DNA from: Pseudomonas sp. GV085
GTDB lineage: Bacteria > Pseudomonadota > Gammaproteobacteria > Pseudomonadales > Pseudomonadaceae
Length of the DNA stretch: 64,000 nt
Direction of reading: 5' to 3'
NCBI RefSeq assembly: GCF_003050925.1
Contig: NZ_QAOV01000002.1
Span: 664,156 to 728,155, forward strand
Shown: positions 8,356 to 16,472 of the stretch, piece by piece
Position numbering within the stretch: position 1 is the first letter of the stretch
Layout: every line of letters starts with the position of its first letter
Notes under the pieces: model-generated
Told to the model about the DNA's origin: nothing
Seen by the model: the letters and a program-made list of their open reading frames with translations, nothing else
Database searches by the model: none
Made by a program: the position numbers and the translations under genes

Positions 8356-8814
8356 TCAATGGGATTTTTTCGAGGTCGACAGCCCGGCTTTACTCAAGCC
8401 TTTGGTGTTGTGATCACCTGGCGTCGAGGCCGAAATAGCGCTGGCCTTGGCGACGCCACGGGTATCGGAGTGGGCGAGGCCTGAGGTCGTGGTGCCATGA
8501 CCGTTATCGTCATTGCGCTCACTACCGTAGTGGTTCCCGCTCAGGCCACGGTCGCGCACGGATTTGCCAGCATGGTCGCTGTCCAGCCCGTTGCCGCGGC
8601 CGTTACTGCCGGAGTGGCCCGTACCGGCGTGTCCGCCACCCATACCGCCGCCGTGGCCTCCACCGTTTCCGCCGCCGTTTCCGCCACCACCGCCACCGCC
8701 GTCCTTCGCGTATGCGGAACCCATGATCGACAGGCTATCAGGGAGTAACGGGGCGGCTGCAAGCATCATGGCGCATGACATTACAGCAACGAGACTCTTG
8801 TTTTTTAAAAGCAT
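8356..8814 (-). CDS. Glycine-rich exported protein
   Basis: About 152 residues. A signal peptide (KNKSLVAVMSCAMMLAAA, then about 20 residues to GSAYA-KDG) is followed by a long Gly/His/Asn-rich tract with repeated GGG, GGGN and GGGH units, then a polar Ser/Thr/His tail. Such low-complexity tails occur in surface or matrix proteins and can bind metals, but no function is assigned. ATG 8814 is preferred because GGAAG lies six bases upstream; ATG 8826 is four codons longer. Its neighbour at 8935 has a similar exported Gly/Asn-rich stretch, so they may belong together. Confidence 0.65.
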   Translation of the reverse strand: MLLKNKSLVAVMSCAMMLAAAPLLPDSLSIMGSAYAKDGGGGGGGNGGGNGGGHGGGMGGGHAGTGHSGSNGRGNGLDSDHAGKSVRDRGLSGNHYGSERNDDNGHGTTTSGLAHSDTRGVAKASAISASTPGDHNTKGLSKAGLSTSKKSH

Positions 8815-8934
8815 GATGGCTTCCATAGGTGGTTGATATCGCGTGACGTATGACGCGATATCCCTCCAACAGTTCAAATACCACGACAGATGGCTGGAGC
8901 ACCTTGAAACAGCGGGAAGACTACCTTCCACAGG

Positions 8935-9384
8935 TTAATCAAACGCACCGTCGAGAATTTCATAGACAAGCCCGGTGGCCAGCGCAACCAGGATCAGGTC
9001 CGTGCCGACTTGCTGCCATTCGTAGCCATCATAGTGGGGCAGCCTGCCGGCCAGTCGGCCATCCAGTTTTTTCGCAATGCCGGGTGGAAGCGGCTTGCCT
9101 CGGGCGAGGTTCTTTTGAATACCCGGTGGCAAATCAGGCCCGGGGCTCCAGTAGCCCGTATTCACGCCAATGATCTCGAGCACGCTGCCACGGTTTATGC
9201 TCGGGCCATTGCTCCAGTCCTCACCACCGCCGGAACTCTTGTTCTTGTTGCCATGACCGCCCTGGTTGCCATGGTTGACCTTCCCGTTACCCTGGCCGTT
9301 ACCGGGATCAGCCAGCGCCGTCACCGAGCCGCAGACCAGAGTCAAACAGGTAACAGCTGCAATCAATGATCGAGTCCTGAACAT
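8935..9384 (-). CDS. CigR-like exported protein
   Basis: A 149-residue protein with a signal peptide ending near VTALA-DPG, a Gly/Asn/Lys linker, and a C-terminal domain carrying LPPGIQKNLARGKPLPPGIAKKL and then LPHYDGYEWQQVGTDLILV. These repeats of PPGI-K-L with a closing YDGYEW block match the family annotated after Salmonella CigR, an exported anti-virulence regulator. The last residues form a hydrophobic segment. AAGGAA precedes the ATG. Role in Pseudomonas is not established; it probably acts in the periplasm or outside the cell. Confidence 0.75.
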   Translation of the reverse strand: MFRTRSLIAAVTCLTLVCGSVTALADPGNGQGNGKVNHGNQGGHGNKNKSSGGGEDWSNGPSINRGSVLEIIGVNTGYWSPGPDLPPGIQKNLARGKPLPPGIAKKLDGRLAGRLPHYDGYEWQQVGTDLILVALATGLVYEILDGAFD

Positions 9385-9688
9385 GATTCATTCCTTCGCG
9401 GTGGGGAATATTCCCTGAAATTTAGACGCTATTGGCGAAGTTGGTTCAATCGAGTCACCGAACACTGAACCGTCTACGCTTATCCGGTCGAAGCTTGGTT
9501 TCACGTCCGACCAATCGCCAACTTTACCGTAGACGTTGCCTATTAATCCGGGCGTGCGAAATCGCGAAGGAATTTACCCGCAGGGGCCATTTGGCGTCCT
9601 GCAGGCCGCTTTTTTCGAGGACCTGTTCGGTCAAGGGGTTTGCAGGCTCGTCCACAGGTATTGCGCCAGTTGACCGGCTGCCTTCACA
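9385..9688. other. Intergenic region with interleaved inverted repeats
   Basis: A 304-base gap without a convincing gene. TTGGCGA (9432-9438) matches TCGCCAA (9515-9521), and CGTCTACG (9471-9478) matches CGTAGACG (9528-9535). GGTCG/CGACC (9485-9489, 9508-9512) lies inside. The first two pairs are interleaved, as in a pseudoknot. Not similar to any RNA family I recognise. Confidence 0.3.
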
Positions 9689-10237
9689 TCAGAAGTTGGC
9701 GGGCGTGTTGGCACTGATAATCTCCGCCTCATCCGCCCCGATATTGCGAAACTTGTGCGGCAACGTCGTCGGGAAGTAGTAACCATCCCCGGCGTTCAGC
9801 ACGCTCACCTGGCCATCCACGGTCAATTCCACCGTGCCACGGGTCACCAACCCACACTCCTCGCCTTCGGAATGCACGATCGGCTCTTCCCCGGAACTGG
9901 CGCCCGGTGCGTATTGCTCGCGCAGCAAGCGCATCTGCCGGCTCGGCACGGACGCACCGATCAGCAGCAGGCGCAGGCCATGGCGGCCAAGGTCGGGCTG
10001 TTCGTTGGCGCGGAAGACGTACTGGTGTTCGCGCGGTGGCTGATCGAAGGTAAAGAAGTCGGCCAGGGACATGGGGATGCCCTCCAGCAATTTCTTCAGC
10101 GAGCTGACGGAAGGACTGACCCGATTCTGTTCGATCAGGGAGATGGTTGCATTGGTGACGCCGCTACGCCGGGCCAGCTCGCGCTGGGACATTTTGTAGC
10201 TTTCGCGTACTAGTTTGAGTCGTGAGCCCGTGTCCAT
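9689..10237 (-). CDS. puuR: Polyamine-responsive repressor PuuR/PauR
   Basis: A 182-residue XRE-cupin regulator. Residues 5-60 form the helix-turn-helix (LKLVRESYKMSQRELARRSGVT, then NATISLIEQNRVSPSVSSL). Residues about 75-182 form a small cupin (HSEGEECGLVTRG, then DGYYFPTTLPHKFRN) expected to bind putrescine or its gamma-glutamyl derivative. In E. coli PuuR and P. aeruginosa PauR this protein represses polyamine catabolic promoters until the ligand appears. Its place next to puuB, puuC, puuA and puuD supports the assignment. ATG 10237 was chosen at the start of the HTH; longer in-frame starts run into the REP repeat. Confidence 0.9.
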   Translation of the reverse strand: MDTGSRLKLVRESYKMSQRELARRSGVTNATISLIEQNRVSPSVSSLKKLLEGIPMSLADFFTFDQPPREHQYVFRANEQPDLGRHGLRLLLIGASVPSRQMRLLREQYAPGASSGEEPIVHSEGEECGLVTRGTVELTVDGQVSVLNAGDGYYFPTTLPHKFRNIGADEAEIISANTPANF

Positions 10238-10257
10238 GACAGCCTTATGTGCCAAAC

Positions 10258-10351
10258 CTGTAGGAGCGAGCTTGCTCGCGATTGCGATCTGACCTTCAAC
10301 ATTGATGTCGACTGAACCAACGCTTTCGCGAGCAAGCTCGCTCCTACAGGG
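10258..10351. repeat. REP pair 2 (forward-reverse)
   Basis: TGTAGGAGCGAGCTTGCTCG and, 50 bases on, its inverse CGAGCAAGCTCGCTCCTACA form an imperfect large palindrome just upstream of puuR. Confidence 0.95.
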
Positions 10352-10477
10352 ATAATGGATGGGTGGAGTGCAGGCGCGGATCACGCCGTTTTCCGGTCCC
10401 GGAAACGTGAAAGGCGGCTATTAAATCACGTTTGTTCGTAATGCTCAGCAGGTTCGATAAACGGCAGAAAAAAACGA

Positions 10478-10570
10478 CCTGTGGGAGCGAGCCTGCTCGC
10501 GAAAGCGGTGTGTCAGGCGACATCGATTTTGGCTGATATAGCCTCTTCGCGAGCAGGCTCGCTCCCACAA
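10478..10570. repeat. REP pair 3 (GTGGGAGC subtype)
   Basis: CCTGTGGGAGCGAGCCTGCT and its inverse with GCTCCCACA at 10554-10570. The arms carry GTGGG instead of GTAGG, so this is a different subtype from the pair 130 bases away. Lies between puuR and the puuB stop. Confidence 0.95.
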
Positions 10571-10638
10571 GTGGACTGCGGTGTATCGGATAAAAAACCG
10601 GCAACTCCTGTTTCTGGAAGCCGCCGGCGAGGTAAGGC

Positions 10639-11937
10639 TTAGATGCCGAAACGGTCGCGCAGCGAGTAGTACACGGCGCCGAGGGCGGTCAACGGCGCCG
10701 AGAAGGTGCGCCCGCCGATCATCGGCATGTGCGGCAAGGATGCAAACGCGTCGAAACGCTCGGCGTCGCCACGGATCACTTCCGAGATCAGTTTGCCGGC
10801 CAGGTGCGAGCAGGTAACGCCGTGACCGCTGTAGCCCTGCATGTAATAGGCGTTTTTCTCGATACGACCGAATTGCGGCATGCGCGACATGGTCAGCAGG
10901 AAGTTGCCGGTCCAGCGGTAGTCGATCCTCACGTCCTTCAATTGCGGGAAGGTCTTGAGAATCTTCGGGCGGATCAGTTGTTCGATGTCGTCCGGCTCGC
11001 GCGCACCATAGACCACACCGCCGCCGTACAGCAGGCGGTTGTCGGCGGTCAGGCGGTAGTAGTCGAGCAGGTAGTTGCAGTCTTCGACGCAGTAGTTGTT
11101 CTTGATCAGGCTGCGGGCCTGCTTTTCCGACAACGGCTCGGTGACGACGATCTGCGAACCGCACGGCATGCTCTTGCTGGTCACGCGGTTGTCCAGACCC
11201 TGCGGCAGATAGGCGTTACCGGCGATCAGCAGGTACTTGGCCTTCACCACACCTTTGGCAGTGCGCACGGTGATGGGCTCGCCGTAGGTGATTTCCACCG
11301 CCGCCGATTGCTCGTAGATCTTGCCGCCCAAGCCGATGATCGCCGAAGCCTCACCGAGGGCCAGGTTCAGTGGGTGAATGTGGCCGCCCTGCATGTCCAG
11401 CAGGCCACCGACGTAGGCGTCGGAGCCGACTTCGCGCTTGATGTCGGCCGCGTCGAGCATTTTCAGGTTCTTGTTGCCGTAGCGTTCCCAGCTCTTCTTC
11501 TGCTCGGCCAGGCCCTTGAGTTGCTTCTTGTTCATCGCCGCGAAGATACCGCCGGGACGGTAATCGCACTGGATGTCGTAGTGCTGTATGCGCTGACGAA
11601 TGATGTCGGCGCCTTCGAAAATCATGCTGCCGAGGATTTCAGCAGTCTTGTCGCCATAACGCTCTTCGATGACATCGACGTCGCGGCTGTAGGAGTTGAC
11701 CAGTTGCCCGCCGTTGCGACCGCTGGCGCCGAAGCCGACTTTCGCCGCTTCGAGCACGGTCACGCTGTAGCCCGCTTCAGCGAGGAACAGGGCCGAGGAC
11801 AGGCCGGTGTAGCCGGCGCCGATCACGCAGACGTCGCAGTCCACCGCCCCTTCCAGCACCGGAAAATCACCGGTGAAGTTGCGGGTGGCGGCGTAGTAGC
11901 TGTTTACATGCTGTTGGTTAAAAGAGTCTTGTTTCAT
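10639..11937 (-). CDS. puuB: Gamma-glutamylputrescine oxidase
   Basis: A 432-residue DAO-family flavoenzyme. It oxidises gamma-glutamylputrescine to gamma-glutamyl-gamma-aminobutyraldehyde, giving NH3 and H2O2. The FAD Rossmann motif GAGYTG is at residues 40-45, followed by VTVLEAAKVGFGASGRNGGQ. C-terminal blocks LLDYYRLTADNRLLYGGG and MQGYSGHG are complete. GGAGA precedes the ATG. It lies 51 bases downstream of puuC on the same strand, so the two are likely cotranscribed, and a CA-rich motif in that gap (11980-11987) may be a translational control site. P. aeruginosa calls these enzymes PauB. The left-edge paralogue is related but distinct. Confidence 0.92.
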   Translation of the reverse strand: MKQDSFNQQHVNSYYAATRNFTGDFPVLEGAVDCDVCVIGAGYTGLSSALFLAEAGYSVTVLEAAKVGFGASGRNGGQLVNSYSRDVDVIEERYGDKTAEILGSMIFEGADIIRQRIQHYDIQCDYRPGGIFAAMNKKQLKGLAEQKKSWERYGNKNLKMLDAADIKREVGSDAYVGGLLDMQGGHIHPLNLALGEASAIIGLGGKIYEQSAAVEITYGEPITVRTAKGVVKAKYLLIAGNAYLPQGLDNRVTSKSMPCGSQIVVTEPLSEKQARSLIKNNYCVEDCNYLLDYYRLTADNRLLYGGGVVYGAREPDDIEQLIRPKILKTFPQLKDVRIDYRWTGNFLLTMSRMPQFGRIEKNAYYMQGYSGHGVTCSHLAGKLISEVIRGDAERFDAFASLPHMPMIGGRTFSAPLTALGAVYYSLRDRFGI

Positions 11938-11979
11938 ACATTTCTCCGATGGCCGCCGACAGAGCCGGCGACCGTCGCT

Positions 11980-11987
11980 TTATTGTT
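11980..11987 (-). promoter_or_regulatory. Candidate Hfq/Crc CA motif upstream of puuB
   Basis: On the minus strand AACAATAA follows the puuC stop and lies about 45 bases before the puuB ATG. It fits the AAnAAnAA pattern that Hfq with Crc recognises in Pseudomonas catabolic mRNAs. A short motif; could be chance. Confidence 0.35.
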
Positions 11988-11988
11988 A

Positions 11989-13479
11989 TCAGAGCTTGAT
12001 CCAGGTCGCCTTGAGTTCGGTGTACTTGTCGAACGCGTGCAGCGATTTGTCCCGACCGTTACCCGACTGCTTGAACCCGCCGAACGGCGCGGTCATGTCG
12101 CCACCGTCGTACTGGTTGACCCAGACGCTGCCGGCACGCAGGCCGCGGGCGAAGGTGTGGGCCTTGCTCAGGTTGCTGGTCCACACGCCGGCGGCCAGGC
12201 CGAAGATGCTGTCGTTGGCAATCGCCAGGGCTTCATCGAAGGTGTCGAAGGTGATGACCGACAGCACCGGGCCGAAGATTTCTTCCCGGGCGATGGTCAT
12301 GGCGTTGGTCACGCCGTCGAAAATCGCCGGTTCCAGATACAGGCCACCGGAGTCCTCGAGGGTACGGCTGCCGCCGGCGATCAGTTGACCGCCCTGCTGC
12401 TTGCCGACTTCGATGTAGCGCAATACGTTTTCCAGCTGACGCTGATCGACCACCGCGCCGACCGTTGTTGCAGGGTCCAGCGCATGCCCCGGTTTCCAGG
12501 CTTGCAGCGCCTCGACCAGCAGCGGGATGAACTGCTCACGAATCGAGCGCTCCACCAGCAGGCGAGAACCGGCGGTGCAGACCTCACCCTGGTTGAAGGC
12601 GATGCCACTGGCCGCTGCCTGTGCTGCCGCGCGCAAGTCCGGCGCGTCGGCAAACACCACGTTCGGGCTCTTGCCCCCCGCTTCGGCCCAGACGCGTTTC
12701 ATGTTGCTTTGTCCGGCGTAGATCATCAGTTGCTTGGCAATCGCCGTGGAGCCGGTGAAGGCCAGCACGTCGACGTCCATGTGCAGCGCCAGCGCCTTGC
12801 CGACGGTGTGGCCGTAGCCCGGCAGGACGTTGAACACGCCTTTCGGGATGCCGGCGTCCAGCGCCAGCTGCGCGATGCGGATCGCGGTCAGCGGGGATTT
12901 TTCCGAAGGCTTGAGGATGAACGAGTTGCCCATCGCCAGGGCCGGGGCGAATTTCCAGCTGGCCATGATCAGCGGGAAGTTCCACGGCACGATGGCCGCG
13001 ACCACGCCGACCGCTTCGCGCGTCACCAGACCCAATTGATCGTGGGGCGTGGCGGCGACTTCATCGTAGATCTTGTCGATGGCTTCGGCGGTCCAGCGGA
13101 TCGCGTTGGCGGTCGCCGGAATGTCGATGCTCATCGAATCGCTGATCGGCTTGCCCATGTCGAGGGTTTCGAGCAGGGCCAGTTCTTCCTGGTTCGCCAG
13201 GATCAGATCGGCGAAGCGGATCAGGATGCGCTTGCGCTCGGCCGGGGCCAGGTTGGCCCACACGCCGGATTCGAAGGTACGGCGTGCGACGGCGACTGCT
13301 GCATTGGCGTCGGCTTCGTCGGTGCTGGCGACGTTCGCCAGGAAACGACCGTCCACGGGGCTGATGCATTCGAACGTGGCGCCACTGGCGGCCGCGCAGT
13401 ATTGGCCGTCAATGAATGCGCGACCTTCGATAGAGAGGGACTGGAAGCGTTGCTCCCAGTCGCTGCGAGTGTTTGTCAT
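11989..13479 (-). CDS. puuC: Gamma-glutamyl-gamma-aminobutyraldehyde dehydrogenase
   Basis: A 496-residue NAD(P)+-dependent aldehyde dehydrogenase that oxidises gamma-glutamyl-aminobutyraldehyde to gamma-glutamyl-GABA. Active-site residues are visible: Asn167 in PWNFP, Glu266 in AEAGGK and the nucleophile Cys301 in GEVCTAGSR. The cofactor loop FTGSTAIAK is near residue 241. Length and motifs match PuuC/PauC (also called KauB in Pseudomonas, which accepts several omega-aminoaldehydes). The following gene on the same strand is puuB. Substrate specificity is inferred from the cluster. Confidence 0.93.
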   Translation of the reverse strand: MTNTRSDWEQRFQSLSIEGRAFIDGQYCAAASGATFECISPVDGRFLANVASTDEADANAAVAVARRTFESGVWANLAPAERKRILIRFADLILANQEELALLETLDMGKPISDSMSIDIPATANAIRWTAEAIDKIYDEVAATPHDQLGLVTREAVGVVAAIVPWNFPLIMASWKFAPALAMGNSFILKPSEKSPLTAIRIAQLALDAGIPKGVFNVLPGYGHTVGKALALHMDVDVLAFTGSTAIAKQLMIYAGQSNMKRVWAEAGGKSPNVVFADAPDLRAAAQAAASGIAFNQGEVCTAGSRLLVERSIREQFIPLLVEALQAWKPGHALDPATTVGAVVDQRQLENVLRYIEVGKQQGGQLIAGGSRTLEDSGGLYLEPAIFDGVTNAMTIAREEIFGPVLSVITFDTFDEALAIANDSIFGLAAGVWTSNLSKAHTFARGLRAGSVWVNQYDGGDMTAPFGGFKQSGNGRDKSLHAFDKYTELKATWIKL

Positions 13480-13551
13480 GGTTGTGACTCGACGCAGGGG
13501 AATAGGTGATCGTCGGGCTGAATGCCCTCAATCAAACATTTGAAACCCGAT

Positions 13552-13658
13552 CCCTGTAGGAGCGAGCTTGCTCGCGAAGGAAGTCAATGATCACGCGGGA
13601 AACCTGAATCACCTCGGCGCCATCGGGTTTTTCGCGAGCAAGCTCGCTCCTACAGGGG
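13552..13658. repeat. REP pair 4 (forward-reverse)
   Basis: CCCTGTAGGAGCGAGCTTGC and its inverse ending CTCCTACAGGGG flank a spacer of about 50 bases, between the puuA stop and the puuC start. Confidence 0.95.
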
Positions 13659-13697
13659 TAGTCACCCGCCATCAAGGGTGTGGCGGGCAGCTGCCAA

Positions 13698-15074
13698 TCA
13701 GACCGTATGCAAGTACCAGTTGTACTCAAGGTCCGAGATGGAGTTCTCGAACTCGGCCAGCTCGCTTTCCTTGCACGCCACGAACACGTCGATGTACAGC
13801 GGGTCGATGTACCTGGCCATGACTTCGCTGTCATCCAGCTCGCGCAGTGCATCGCGCAGGTTGTTCGGCAGGCTCTGCTCGTTTTGCTCGTAGCTGTTGC
13901 CTTCCACCGGGGCGCCCGGTTCGATCTGGTTGGTCAGGCCGTGATGAACACCGGCCAGGACCGACGCCATCAGCAGGTAAGGGTTGGCATCGGCGCCCGC
14001 TACGCGGTGTTCGATGCGCACCGAGTCTGGCGAGCCGGTCGGTACACGCACGGCCACGGTACGGTTGTCGATGCCCCAGCTCGGCGAGTTCGGCACGTAG
14101 AACTGTGCGCCGAAACGACGGTACGAGTTGACGTTCGGGCAAAGGAAGGCCATCTGCGCCGGCAGGGTCTCGAGCACACCGCCGATCGCGTGACGCAGCG
14201 CGGCGTTCTGCTCGGGATCCTCGCTGGCAAAGATGTTGTTGCCTTCTTTATCGAGAATCGAAATGTGCACGTGCAGACCGTTGCCCGCCTGGCCCGGATA
14301 CGGCTTGGCCATAAAGGTGGTGTCCATCTCGTGGTCGTAGGCGATGTTCTTCACCAGACGCTTGAGCAGGACCGCGTAGTCGCACGCCTTGATCGGGTCG
14401 GCCACGTGATGCAGGTTGACTTCGAACTGCGCCGGGGCGCTTTCCTTGACGATGGCGTCAGCCGGGATGCCCTGCTCTTTCGCACCTTCGAGGATGTCTT
14501 GCAGGCAATCGACGTATTCGTCGAGGTCGTCGATCAGGTACACCTGGGTCGACATCGGACGCTTGCCGGACACCGGCGAACGTGGCGATTGCGGACGACC
14601 GTTCACATTGTCCTGGTCGATCAGGTAGAACTCCAGCTCGAACGCGGCGCAGATGGTCAGGCCCATGTCGTCGAACTTGCGCACGATATTGGCCAGCACT
14701 TCACGCGGGTCGGCGAAGAATGGCTGGCCCTCGAGTTCGTGCATGGTCATCAGCAATTGCGCAGTCGGGCGCTTCTGCCAAGGCTCGATGCTGAGAGTGC
14801 CGGGGATTGGGAAACAGATTCGGTCTGAGTCGCCGATGTCCAGACCCAGGCCGGTGCTTTCCACCGTAGAACCGTTGATGTCCAGAGCAAACAGTGACGC
14901 CGGCAGGTTAATGCCTTTTTCGTAAACCTTATGAAGACTGGTGCGCTCGATGCGCTTGCCGCGCACCACACCGTTCATATCCGCAATCAGAAGGTCGACG
15001 TACAAAACCTCAGGATATTTCTTAAGGAATGCGTTTGCTTCGTTGAGTTGAACGGCACGCAGAGGGACCGACAT
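13698..15074 (-). CDS. puuA: Gamma-glutamylputrescine synthetase (glutamine synthetase family)
   Basis: A 458-residue ATP-dependent ligase joining glutamate and putrescine. Glutamine-synthetase hallmarks are seen: an N-terminal beta-grasp region (YVDLLIADMNGVVRGKRI), the catalytic blocks FELEFYL and GNGLHVHISI, ATP/metal residues around VAGADANPYL, and a C-terminal helical region. It lacks the adenylylation loop of housekeeping GlnA, and it is in a polyamine cluster, which fits PuuA/PauA. It reads divergently from puuD across a 284-base promoter region containing a possible PuuR box. AGGTGC precedes the ATG. P. aeruginosa has several PauA paralogues of different amine preference, so putrescine is the likely but not proven partner. 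Confidence 0.9.
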   Translation of the reverse strand: MSVPLRAVQLNEANAFLKKYPEVLYVDLLIADMNGVVRGKRIERTSLHKVYEKGINLPASLFALDINGSTVESTGLGLDIGDSDRICFPIPGTLSIEPWQKRPTAQLLMTMHELEGQPFFADPREVLANIVRKFDDMGLTICAAFELEFYLIDQDNVNGRPQSPRSPVSGKRPMSTQVYLIDDLDEYVDCLQDILEGAKEQGIPADAIVKESAPAQFEVNLHHVADPIKACDYAVLLKRLVKNIAYDHEMDTTFMAKPYPGQAGNGLHVHISILDKEGNNIFASEDPEQNAALRHAIGGVLETLPAQMAFLCPNVNSYRRFGAQFYVPNSPSWGIDNRTVAVRVPTGSPDSVRIEHRVAGADANPYLLMASVLAGVHHGLTNQIEPGAPVEGNSYEQNEQSLPNNLRDALRELDDSEVMARYIDPLYIDVFVACKESELAEFENSISDLEYNWYLHTV

Positions 15075-15105
15075 GATGCACCTATTTTTTAGCTGTTAAT
15101 TATTA

Positions 15106-15120
15106 TGTTCACTACCCTTT
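15106..15120. promoter_or_regulatory. Candidate PuuR/PauR operator upstream of puuA
   Basis: TGTTCACTACCCTTT lies 32 bases before the puuA ATG (minus strand). As I recall it, the E. coli PuuR site is a 15-mer whose inverse is TGTTCATTATATTTT; 11 of 15 positions agree. Weak evidence, since Pseudomonas PauR may prefer a different sequence. Confidence 0.25.
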
Positions 15121-15252
15121 CACGAGCCCAGTCAACCCGAACGACAAAGTGAAGTCAATAGCGAACACCCAGCCTTTAAGCGTTTATTTTCGGGCCTCTC
15201 AGAACGACGAGAGTACCAGATACGCCCTCAAACACGCGTAAACCCTGAAGAT

Positions 15253-15282
15253 TTGACGTGCGGCGTTTAGAATTTTTTACAT
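15253..15282 (+). promoter_or_regulatory. Candidate sigma-70 promoter for puuD
   Basis: TTGACG at 15253-15258 and TTACAT at 15277-15282 are separated by 18 bases, about 77 bases before the puuD start. An AT-rich partial palindrome GTTGTTAATTAAAATCAAC follows at the expected transcription start and could be an operator. Confidence 0.35.
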
Positions 15283-15358
15283 GAGAGTTGTTAATTAAAA
15301 TCAACAAGGCTAAGCTCCGGAAAAGCTCGTTCAAGTGTGAAACTTCGAGGTGATAAAA

Positions 15359-16120
15359 ATGGCACTCAAGCCATTGATCGGCGTTACTGCGTGCGTCAAA
15401 CAGATTGGCCTGCACCCCTACCACATCAGCGGCGACAAGTACTTGCGTGCTGTCAGCGTTGCGGCGCTGGGGCTGCCTGTCGTTATTCCTTCCTTAGGCG
15501 ACCTGACCGAAATCGAAGATCTGCTGCCGCAGCTCGACGGTCTGTTGCTGACCGGCTCGCCATCGAACGTGGAACCCTTCCACTATCAAGGCCCCGACAG
15601 CGCCCCCGGCACGGATCATGATCCGGCGCGGGATGCCACCACCCTTCCCCTGATCCGCGCCGCTATTGCAGCTGGCGTTCCGGTGCTCGGCATCTGCCGT
15701 GGCTTCCAGGAAATGAACGTGGCGTTCGGTGGCAGCCTGCATCAGAAGGTCCATGAGCTCCCGGGTTTCCTCGACCATCGCGAGGCCGACCATCCGGACC
15801 TGGCCGTGCAATACGCGCCGGCCCATGGGGTGAATGTGCAGCCCGGTGGCGTGTTCGAAGCGCTGGACCTGCCTGCGGTGTTCCAGGTCAATTCGATTCA
15901 CAGCCAGGGCATCGACCGACTCGCTCCCGGCCTGCGCGCCGAAGCCGTCGCGCCCGATGGCCTGATCGAGGCGATCTCGGTCGAACACAGCAAGGCCTTC
16001 GCCCTCGGCGTGCAATGGCACCCGGAATGGCAAGTGCTGGATAACCCTCCTTACTTGAGTATTTTCCAGGCGTTCGGCGAAGCGTGTCGGCAACGGGCGG
16101 CACTGCGTCACTCGAGCTGA
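15359..16120 (+). CDS. puuD: Gamma-glutamyl-gamma-aminobutyrate hydrolase
   Basis: A 253-residue class I glutamine-amidotransferase-like hydrolase that splits gamma-glutamyl-GABA into glutamate and GABA, the last step of the route. The triad is visible: nucleophile Cys113 in LGICRGFQEMN, then His221 and Glu223 in GVQWHPEW. The oxyanion region TGSPSNVEP is typical of PuuD. ATG 15359 has GAGGTG upstream; a GTG three codons earlier is less likely. Together with PuuA, PuuB and PuuC it completes conversion of putrescine to GABA. No GABA transaminase is in the window. Confidence 0.93.
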   Translation: MALKPLIGVTACVKQIGLHPYHISGDKYLRAVSVAALGLPVVIPSLGDLTEIEDLLPQLDGLLLTGSPSNVEPFHYQGPDSAPGTDHDPARDATTLPLIRAAIAAGVPVLGICRGFQEMNVAFGGSLHQKVHELPGFLDHREADHPDLAVQYAPAHGVNVQPGGVFEALDLPAVFQVNSIHSQGIDRLAPGLRAEAVAPDGLIEAISVEHSKAFALGVQWHPEWQVLDNPPYLSIFQAFGEACRQRAALRHSS

Positions 16121-16472
16121 CGACCTGATACCCACATTCAACGATTGACTGCCCAACGCGAGCGGGCAGGCGCTTTTGCGTGCCCCGCTCGCGAAAACAA
16201 CACACCGCGATAACAACAAGTACGACCAGGCAGCCAGGATGGCGGCGCCGAATAAACCCGGGGTGGGAAACGCAATTCCCTGTAGGAGCGAGCCTGCTCG
16301 CGATGGATGTCTGGACACCGCGGGCATTCAGACTGCCAGCGTCATCGTTGGCGACCATCGCGAGCAGGCTCGCTCCTACAAGGGATCAGCGCGGACCGGC
16401 TTCACGGGTTTGCAATCCACTATTAAGCCGGGCCGTGTTGGCCGGGCGACTGAAACCTGTTGGGAGTTTCAC
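16121..16472. other. Intergenic region between puuD and potG
   Basis: A 352-base gap. AACAACAA-type CA-rich runs occur near 16196 and 16214, then the REP pair, then a purine-rich ribosome site before potG. The transporter may be read through from puuD or have its own promoter; no strong -10/-35 pair was found. Confidence 0.4.
16278..16384. repeat. REP pair 5 (forward-reverse)
   Basis: CCCTGTAGGAGCGAGCCTGC and its inverse ending CGCTCCTACAAGGG, spacer about 55 bases, in the puuD-potG gap. Confidence 0.95.

Noticed and set aside
9432..9779. 115-codon plus-strand frame in the puuR/CigR gap
   Set aside because: No ribosome site, Arg/Ser/Leu-rich, and it overlaps the 3' end of puuR.
10729..13509. 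926-codon plus-strand open frame across puuB and puuC
   Set aside because: Shadow of two well-supported minus-strand genes; composition is repetitive (VLQ, DDR, GVE) and no domain is seen.
10258..13658. Repeated GAGC-n-GCTC palindromes as a CRISPR array
   Set aside because: The repeats are widely spaced inverted pairs, without regular spacers or cas genes; they are REP elements.
15494..16327. 277-codon minus-strand frame opposite puuD
   Set aside because: Runs through the REP repeat and antisense to the PuuD active site; no support.
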